The notes beneath the pieces were generated by a model. It was not told where the DNA came from, made no database searches, and saw only the letters and a list, made by a program, of their open reading frames with translations. Source: Myotis daubentonii (Eukaryota; Chordata; Mammalia; Chiroptera; Vespertilionidae). Taken from it: a DNA stretch of 64,000 nt. The stretch lies in NCBI RefSeq assembly GCF_963259705.1, contig NC_081847.1, forward strand, positions 67,725,754-67,789,753, given 5' to 3'. Shown here one piece after another: positions 57,941 through 64,000 of this stretch. Both the position numbers and the translations under genes were made by a program. The number at the start of each line of letters is the position of its first letter. Position 1 is the first letter of the stretch.

Positions 57941-57950
57941 CCATAAAAGG
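57941..57950 (+). promoter_or_regulatory. TATA-like box of H1-10
   Basis: CCATAAAAGG in 'ggagccataaaagggagtcg' lies about 345 bases before the ATG. A start about 25-30 bases downstream would give a 5'UTR of roughly 315 bases. The same ten bases also fit a CArG box (CC(A/T)6GG), so a serum-response-factor site is an alternative reading. Confidence 0.6.
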
Positions 57951-58288
57951 GAGTCGCGGCGCCCTCGCCGGCGGAGCGCAGCGCGCACGCTCAGAGCGCT
58001 CTGGCGGCCGCAGTGGTAGCGGCAGCTCCCTCGGGCGGCTTCTCCGCTCCGGCGCGTTCCCTGCTCCGGTTTCCTCCTTCCTCTCCGGCCCAGGCCCGGC
58101 CCGGGGCGCCCGCCGGCCCGGCCCCCGCCCCAGCCCTGCCGCCTGGCTCCAGGCCTGGCCGCGGCCGCTCCCGCCTGGAGCCGCCGCGCGCCCCCAGCTC
58201 CCCGGCGTCCCCCCAGCCCCTCGCTTTCCTCTTCCCGGCGCGGCCACCAGGTTTCCGCGTCCGGCCCGCCACCAACCCGCTCGCCACT

Positions 58289-58906
58289 ATGTCTGTGGAG
58301 CTCGAGGAGGCCCTGCCGCTGACGACCGCCGACGGAGCGGCCAAGAAGGCGGCCAAAGCTAGCGGCTCGGCGGCGCCGTCCCCATCCAAGAAGAGGAAGA
58401 ACAAGAAGAAGAACCAGCCGGGCAAGTACAGCCAGCTGGTGGTGGAGACCATTCGCAGGCTGGGCGAGCGCAACGGCTCGTCGCTGGCCAAGATCTACAC
58501 GGAGGCCAAGAAGGTGCCGTGGTTCGACCAGCAGAATGGGCGCACCTACCTGAAGTATTCCATCAAGGCCCTGGTGCAGAACGACACGCTCCTGCAGGTG
58601 AAGGGCACCGGCGCCAACGGCTCCTTCAAGCTCAACCGCAAGAAGGTGGAAGGCGGCGGCGAGCGGCGGGGAGCCTCGGCGGCCGCCCCCGCCCCGGCCG
58701 CCGCCGTGCACAAGGCCAAGAAGGCGGCCCCGGGCGCGGCGGCACCGCGGCGCGCGGACCCGAAGCCCGAGAAGCGCTCGCACAAGAAGGGCGCCGCCTC
58801 CAAGAAGCACAAAGGCGGCAAGGCGAAGAAGGCGGCGGCGGCGGCGGGCAAGGTGAAGAAGGCCGCCAAGCCCAGCGTCCCCAAAGTGCCGAAGGGCCGC
58901 AAGTGA
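58289..58906 (+). CDS. H1-10: Histone H1.10 (H1x), single exon
   Basis: Encodes a 205-residue linker histone, replication-independent, that binds linker DNA at the nucleosome entry/exit and compacts chromatin. The start [10 protein letters not shown] matches the family. The short N-tail has a basic [10 protein letters not shown] run (33-42). The winged-helix globular domain spans about residues 44-119 ([20 protein letters not shown] to GSFKLNRKK). The C-tail is rich in Lys, Ala and Pro and ends KVPKGRK. The start was chosen at the first in-frame ATG, with A at -3; the longer frame upstream begins at a GTG (58013) and is 5'UTR. Remembered human H1.10 is 213 residues; the shortfall seems to lie in a small N-tail gap and the variable C-tail. 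The frame is intact and intronless. Confidence 0.97.
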   Translation: MSVELEEALPLTTADGAAKKAAKASGSAAPSPSKKRKNKKKNQPGKYSQLVVETIRRLGERNGSSLAKIYTEAKKVPWFDQQNGRTYLKYSIKALVQNDTLLQVKGTGANGSFKLNRKKVEGGGERRGASAAAPAPAAAVHKAKKAAPGAAAPRRADPKPEKRSHKKGAASKKHKGGKAKKAAAAAGKVKKAAKPSVPKVPKGRK

Positions 58907-59293
58907 GCGCGCCGGGCTGCCGGGCGGGCGGGCGTTCGGTTTTGTATCCCAAGTGTATGTAGTTTTATACGGTTCCCTGGCCCAGGCCTTCGCGCCCGCT
59001 GAGCGCAGCGAGGGGCCCAGGGCCCCTCCGTCCCTCCCATCCCCCGCCCATCGTGGTAGTGTGTTGTTTTTTTGTTTATTTGCTTTGGATTTTGAAACGG
59101 CCCTGGCGTCGCCCCCATTGGCTCCTCGCCCTTGGCAACGGCTGTCGCTATGGTTACCCGCTCGTAGGCGCCACTGGCCGGAGCCACCGTGCAGCCCTTC
59201 TGTCTCCCCACTCTTCCCGCCTTTCGGTGCGCGACAAACAATCGCGCGGTACTGCGTGGCGCTTCCCTCCATCCCGTCAGCATTTGGGGGCAC

Positions 59294-59299
59294 AATAAA
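59294..59299 (+). terminator. H1-10 polyadenylation signal
   Basis: AATAAA in 'cacaataaattgtttaaacc', about 390 bases after the stop. No histone-type stem-loop followed by a purine-rich element was seen after the stop, in keeping with H1.10 mRNA being polyadenylated. Confidence 0.85.
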
Positions 59300-61812
59300 T
59301 TGTTTAAACCTTTGCACCGCTCTCCTTTTCTTCTCAGTGGAACAGGGATGGGCGCGGTCGGCATTCTTGAGTGGGATGATGGGCCCCAGGGGACCACAGC
59401 TCGGAAGATGCTGGAGGTGGTCTGGTCAGGTCCCGATAAGGGGCCCTGGGCCTTGGGATGGGGCGGAGTGGCGGTGCTTTTTCAGGGTTTTCTGCCAAGG
59501 GCTCCTCGGCTCTTACAAGGGCACACCAGGGTTGGGCTTTTATGGAGGTAGATTATTCTGAATTCTGGGTGACTTAGTGCAGATGTGAAATTAATAGTGA
59601 GGGCCCTGGGCTCTGGCTTGCCACCCACATCCGGAGGTGCAGCCTGAGCAACAGCACTGAATGGTCCTAATTGAGTGCAGAATGGATGGGAGGGTTACTG
59701 GGCACATTGGGACCTTTAGCCCGGAGACGCTCTGGTGTCCAGCATATGGATAGTTGTCCCTCTAGTTGGGCAGCAGGCTGAGTCGTATTCTGACATGTTT
59801 ATAAAAAGACAATCTTAAAACCAGGGATGCTCTAGAACAGTGGGTAGTAGTACATGTACCAGATCGGGCGGGGCTGGGGTTAAGGGAGAGAGATGCAGGG
59901 GATCTTTTGATCCCTATGTAGACTGTAGATGGTAGGGGGAAGGGCAATAGATTGGGGGAGGGGATACCACTGGGGAAGGGCCTCTGGCCTGCTGATCCTC
60001 CTGACCTGAGTGTGACTGGTGGCTGCAGGAAGCACTGTCATTAGGGCAGAGAAGAAAATGTGATGCTAGACTTGTTGGGGGCTAGTTCTGGGGGACTGGG
60101 CATCCAGGAAACAGACAGGAGGCCTCAGTTGGAGACTGGACCAGTAGTGGGCCAGGGCTGACAGCTCCACTCACCCTGCCAGCCCATGTCCTGGCCACTT
60201 GCTGATCAGGAACAACTTCACCTACTTTGCAGTTGATTGGGGGGCAGTGTTCCCCATGCCCTGCTGAGTTACTATGCTAGCCTAGGTCCTGCCCCATCCT
60301 TGCCTGCTGGGCCAGTGAGTGGAATAGCAGCTGGAGGCCAAGAGAAGCCCCAATTTACCCAGGATTCTGGGGCATGGTGCTCCTGATCAGTTAGATGTGA
60401 TTCCCTCAGATTCTGCTGTACTTCCCTAAATCAAAACCCCAGCCTAAATGCCTCCTAGACTCACCCCAATTGTCCTTATTGGAATTTGGGGCTGGGGCCT
60501 GGGACTTTGCTTTCTGACCAGGTTCCAGGTGGCTTTGAGATTCAGAGGGTTGGAAAGGGCCACTGCAGGGGCCCTGGCACTTGCATGGCATACTGCTCCG
60601 TCCTGCCCAGCAGTTGACACTTGAGATTCATCCCCTTCTTGGAGCCCTCCCTAACCAAAGCCCCCCACCCTGCTGACTGTCAGTCCTTGGAGGACATCCC
60701 CTGAGCACTTAGCACACCCCAAATACCCATTAGGTCATCCTTATTCCGTGCTGCCTTTCCATATTTCTGACCAAAATTCTTCCTTTACTGCTCACACCTC
60801 CTGGTCTCCCAGTGGCCTCCCTCTTTGACTCTGTGGTATTCGTCTCTCTAGTCTCCATCTCTTTGTTCCTTGATGTCTTGGGCCCCTGGCTTGCTGTCTA
60901 CTCCACCCTAAGGGCTGCTTCCTTCAGGAGCATCCAGTAGACCAGCCCTTGGTGCAGGCCTCCTACTCTTCTGGAAAAACAAAAACAAAACAACTTTAAT
61001 TTTCCTCTCGGGACTCAAACCAGCCTACTCTCAGGCCATATGGTTCTGGGAGCCTTATCCCTTCAGTCCTAGGGATGGTTGCATGGCCCAAAGATAGAGC
61101 AAATGGGGGTTGAGTCAGTTCACTTCATCACAATGATTGGGTCAGAAGTAGGTTTACCCCATGGGTTCACTGAGAGCCAGTGTTCTCTTCCCCAGAATCA
61201 CCAAGGATAGGGACATGGGGCTAGAATTGCCAGTGGCCATCTCTGTCAACACATAGGAAGAGCCTACCTGAAAAAGGAGCCAAGACAGAGAACGTCGGAA
61301 CCAAAAAATGGAGAGGCAGATGCATGAGGATTTGAATGGAGCCTGTACCACGAAAAGCAAGCTAGTTTGAATTTTTGTCATTTGAGATCTGGTCTCCCCC
61401 TTGACTCACTTGACCCTCCCATGATCACATGCTGGTCCTTATTCCTTCAAATTGCTCTTCCCCCAAAACCACTCCTCAGTGTCCCACTCTACCCACAGGC
61501 CTCTCCTCCCTGCAGCTTGCTCACTTAGGTCCTTCAGCTGAGCTGCACCTCTGTGGGTGGACCCCACATCTCTGACATGCATCCTAAGTTGAAGGATGAA
61601 TGGCCGTAATCAGCCCCAGGTGAACACTCAGTGTGTACCAGGCACTCTGAGGAAAGCAGCACAGGTCTCAGGTTAGCCTCACGACAGCCCCAGTAAGAAG
61701 GTGTTAAAAAAAAAACCCATCTTACTGGTGTGGGTGCTGAGACTGGGAGGTTTATTTTCTGCCCTGACACCATACTCAGCTCCTGTGTGGAGCTGGGGAG
61801 TTGAGGATAGAC
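59300..61812. other. Intergenic sequence downstream of H1-10
   Basis: No gene or young transposon recognised. A MIR/L2-like antisense scrap may lie at about 61608-61760 ('cactcagtgtgtaccaggca'). Open frames are short and overlapping. Confidence 0.5.
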
Positions 61813-61900
61813 CAGCCATGGGCAAACTACGGCCCGTTTGAAATGAATAAAACTAAAAAAAAAAAAAAAAAAAAAAAGACGGTACCCTTTTATGTAATGA

Positions 61901-62580
61901 CAAGAGGCCCGGTGCACAAAAATTTGTGCACTCGGGGGGGAGGGGGGTCCCCTCAGCCCGGCCTGTGCCCTCTCACAGTGTGGGACCCCTCAGGAGATAA
62001 CGACTTGCTGGTTTAGGCCTGCTCCCGGGTGGCAGAGAGCAGGCCCAATCCCTAGGTGCAGCCCCTGGTCGGGCTCAGAGCAGGGCTGATTGGGGAGTTG
62101 GGGCACCGCCCCGTCATGCACAGAGCAGGGAGATTGGGAGGTTGTGATGCCACCCTCAGTCACGATCAGGGTAGGGCCGATTGGGGGGTTGGGGCACCGT
62201 CCCCTGTCACTCAAGGCAGGGTCGATGGGGAGGTTGCGGCGCCACCCCCTGTCATGCACAGAGCAGGGCCAATCAGGGGGTTGGGGCACTGCCCCCTGTC
62301 ACTCACAGAGCAGGGCCGATCAGGGGGTTGGGGTGCCGCCACTCTCACACTCAGGGCAGGGCCGATGGGGAGGTTATGGCTCTACCCGTCACACACACAG
62401 CAGGGCCCGTGGGGGGGTGGATTGGGGAGCTCCCCCCTATCAGGCACAGAGCAGGGCTGCTCAGGGGGTTGGGGCCCCACCCCCTGTCACAGAGCTGCAG
62501 GGTGATCAGGGGGTTTGGGTGCTGCCCCCTGTCACGCTGATCCCAGTGCCAGGAGGCATATTACCCTTTTACTATATAGG
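61901..62580 (-). mobile_element. Non-autonomous Helitron with internal minisatellite
   Basis: On the minus strand the 5' end is CCTATATAGTAAAAGGGTAA (62580 downward), the same type as the element at 16760. The 3' end has the hairpin gtgcacaaatttttgtgcac (about 61913-61932, read on the minus strand) and a mutated CTAG (caag on + at 61901-61904). It is inserted after A 61900 of the hAT and directly abuts the next Helitron. Confidence 0.85.
62082..62520. repeat. Minisatellite of about 46-bp units within Helitron
   Basis: The phrase 'gggccgatcagggggttggg' and close variants start near 62082, 62128, 62174, 62219, 62266, 62313, 62359, 62453 and 62499, mostly 44-48 bases apart. Units alternate 'gttggggc' and 'gaggttg' types. 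About nine copies. Confidence 0.88.
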
Positions 62581-63163
62581 GTAGAGGCCTGGTGCATGGG
62601 TGGGGCCAGCTGGTTTGCCCTGAAGGGTGTCCTGGATCAGGGTGGGGGTCCCCACTGGGGTGCCTGGCCAGCCTGGGTGAGGGGATGATGGCTGTTTGCA
62701 GCTGGTCACACACCATTCAGGGTAGAGGTCCCCACTGGGTGCCTGGCCAGTCTGGGTGAGGGGCTGAGGGCTGTTTTCAGGCTGGGGGTGACTGAAGCTC
62801 CCAACTGCTCCTTTTTTTCCTTTTTTTTTTTTTATTCTGGGCCAGCTTTAGCTTGAGGCTTGGCTCCAGCTCTTAGGCCTCCGGCTGAAAGTAGGTTTCT
62901 GGCCTTTTCGTACAATGTTGCGAATCTGCTGGCTGAAGTCCCGCAGTATCTGTTACAATGTTTGAAACTGCAGGCCTGCAGCCACAGGCGGGGAACGTTG
63001 GTTTCCTCCATCACTGAAGCAAGCAAGCCTCATGTTAGTTTCAAGCTGCCTGGCTGCCGGCTGCCATCTTGACTGACAGTTAATTTGCATATCTCGCTGA
63101 TTAGCCAATGAAAAGGGTAGCGGTCGTACGCCAATTACCATGTTTCTCTTTTATTAGTGTAGA
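62581..63163 (-). mobile_element. Second Helitron, abutting the first
   Basis: On the minus strand the 5' end is TCTACACTAATAAAAGAGAA (63163 downward), as in the element at 44017; the inner 'gattagccaatgaaaagggt' is also shared with it. The 3' side begins at 'gtagaggcctggtgcatggg' (62581), a decayed CTAGAGGCCCGGTGCAC terminus. The hairpin there has lost its second arm. It is followed by T 63164 of the hAT. Confidence 0.8.
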
Positions 63164-63290
63164 TGTTTACTTTGAATTTATATTAGTTCACACAAACACT
63201 CCATCCATGCTTTTGTTCCGGCCCTCCGGTCCAGTTTAAGAACCCATTGTGGCCCTCGAGTCAAAAAGTTTGCCCACCCCTGGGATAGAC

Positions 63291-64000
63291 ACACCATTTA
63301 CCTACTGTGTCTCTTGGACTTGGCTTCAGGGAGCTTTGGTTCCAGATGAACATCGAAGGCACCTAACACTGCAAGGCCCAGGAGGAGGGCTTCATGGGGG
63401 AGGTGACTCCAGTACAGTGAGGAGGCAAAGGACAATGTATGTAGCAATGGCTCAGGCCATGGCATCTCTCAGCATCCACTGATCAGGAGGGGGATTGAGT
63501 GGGACCAGGTCCTGGAGGCTGAGGTCAAGTGTTCTGGGTCTGGCTCCACTATGGTCTTTTGGTCTAGGGCAAGATTGTCCTCCCCAACCTTCAGTTTCTT
63601 CATCTATAAGTGGAGCCAAGAAAGATTTCTTTTACTCAACTGCCAACCAAGGAGGGTCTGAACACACTGCCTCTGGCCAGGGTCTCCAAGGTTTTCCAGT
63701 CCTTGTATGCCCCTGGGTGTATTGCTCTCTCTCCCTGCTACCTTGCCTCCCTGTGAACATCCTAAGGATATCAATCAGGTCTACCTTCTGGGTCTCTAGT
63801 TCCAACTTTCTGGCCCCAGGACAGCCCTACCAGCACTCGAAAGGCCCCTTTCCAGGCTGTGCAGCCTTAGCAATCCACCCAATTGATTTCCGTGGACTGA
63901 GCTAGCTGTCCTTCTACCATGGCAGGGCTTACTGCTGAGCACATGACGTGTAGGGAAGTCTGAACACTCAGCACAGGGGTACTTGTGTCTCAGGCATCAG
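63291..64000. other. Intergenic end of window, nothing secure
   Basis: Possible weak MIR around 63580-63620 ('aaccttcagtttcttcatct'). No gene recognised; the 136-codon frame at 63495-63905 has no known domain. Confidence 0.45.

Larger units (their letters stand above)
57450..59270. promoter_or_regulatory. CpG island covering H1-10 promoter, gene and 3'UTR
   Basis: Dense CpG and GC-rich sequence begins near 57450, peaks at 57950-58300 and runs through the coding region to about 59270. Because of the GC content, long stop-free frames occur on several frames of both strands (for example a 465-codon minus-strand frame); only the histone frame is real. Confidence 0.9.
61813..63282 (-). mobile_element. 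hAT MITE (same family as 11821) split by Helitrons
   Basis: Left part 61813-61900 and right part 63164-63282 together make one copy in reverse orientation to that at 11821. The ends are CAGCCATGGGCAAACT and GTTTGCCCACCCCTG. The 8-bp duplication ggatagac is exact at 61805-61812 and 63283-63290. The two halves join without loss at 'tatgtaatga|tgtttacttt'. Confidence 0.95.

Noticed and set aside
58013..58906. H1-10 with a 92-residue N-terminal extension
   Set aside because: The upstream codon at 58013 is GTG, not ATG. The extension is GC-rich 5'UTR, and [10 protein letters not shown] at 58289 matches the family start.
57920..59317. 465-codon minus-strand frame over H1-10
   Set aside because: It is the antisense of a Lys/Ala-rich histone in a CpG island, where stops are rare. 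It has no recognisable domain.
62082..62520. CRISPR-like array of regularly spaced repeats
   Set aside because: The units are contiguous, GC-rich and diverged with no unique spacers, and they lie in a eukaryotic Helitron.

Overview
The window is nuclear DNA from a vesper bat (family Vespertilionidae). The evidence is the set of repeats. There are about 40 tRNA-derived Ves-type SINEs, several Helitrons with HeliBat-like termini (5' TC, 3' hairpin then CTAG, insertion between A and T), and recent hAT and mariner elements with exact target-site duplications. Two of the hAT copies still have perfect 8-bp duplications. No prokaryotic feature is present. The family call rests on remembered repeat families and was not tested by a search.

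Two protein-coding genes are supported, both on the + strand. RAB7A (late-endosomal small GTPase) covers roughly 1-36050. Its five coding exons are all present (18756-18808, 20883-21009, 27752-27970, 30106-30234, 34619-34714). They join in phase to 207 codons. The 3'UTR ends near an AATAAA at 36031. The non-coding first exon and promoter lie upstream of the window. H1-10 (linker histone H1.10, formerly H1FX) is a single-exon gene of 205 codons at 58289-58906. It sits in a CpG island, has a TATA-like box at about 57943 and uses an ordinary polyadenylation signal at 59294. The two genes do not share a pathway; their adjacency is a matter of synteny.

Layout: 1-18747 is RAB7A intron 1, dense in SINEs, LINE-1 3' ends, a Tigger1 DNA transposon (12988-15310) and two Helitrons. 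18748-36054 holds the coding exons, introns 2-5 and 3'UTR, with a hAT MITE just before exon 2, a mariner MITE before exon 3 and a hAT with transposase remnant in intron 3. 36055-45500 is intergenic: a decayed TGACC-type hexamer tract broken up by SINEs and a LINE-1, an MLT1 LTR, and a Helitron inside a SINE. 45500-57400 is lower in young repeats, with ancient L2/MIR-like pieces, one solo LTR with a 5-bp duplication, and a small CpG-rich spot near 46300. 57450-59300 is the H1-10 CpG island and gene. 59300-64000 is intergenic and ends with a hAT element split by two Helitrons.

The most interesting material is in the transposons: five copies of one target sequence marking four serial insertions, reciprocal nesting of Helitrons and one hAT family, a perfect 26-bp hairpin inside a Helitron, and tandem Helitron ends. 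I found no evidence of a wholly new gene system.
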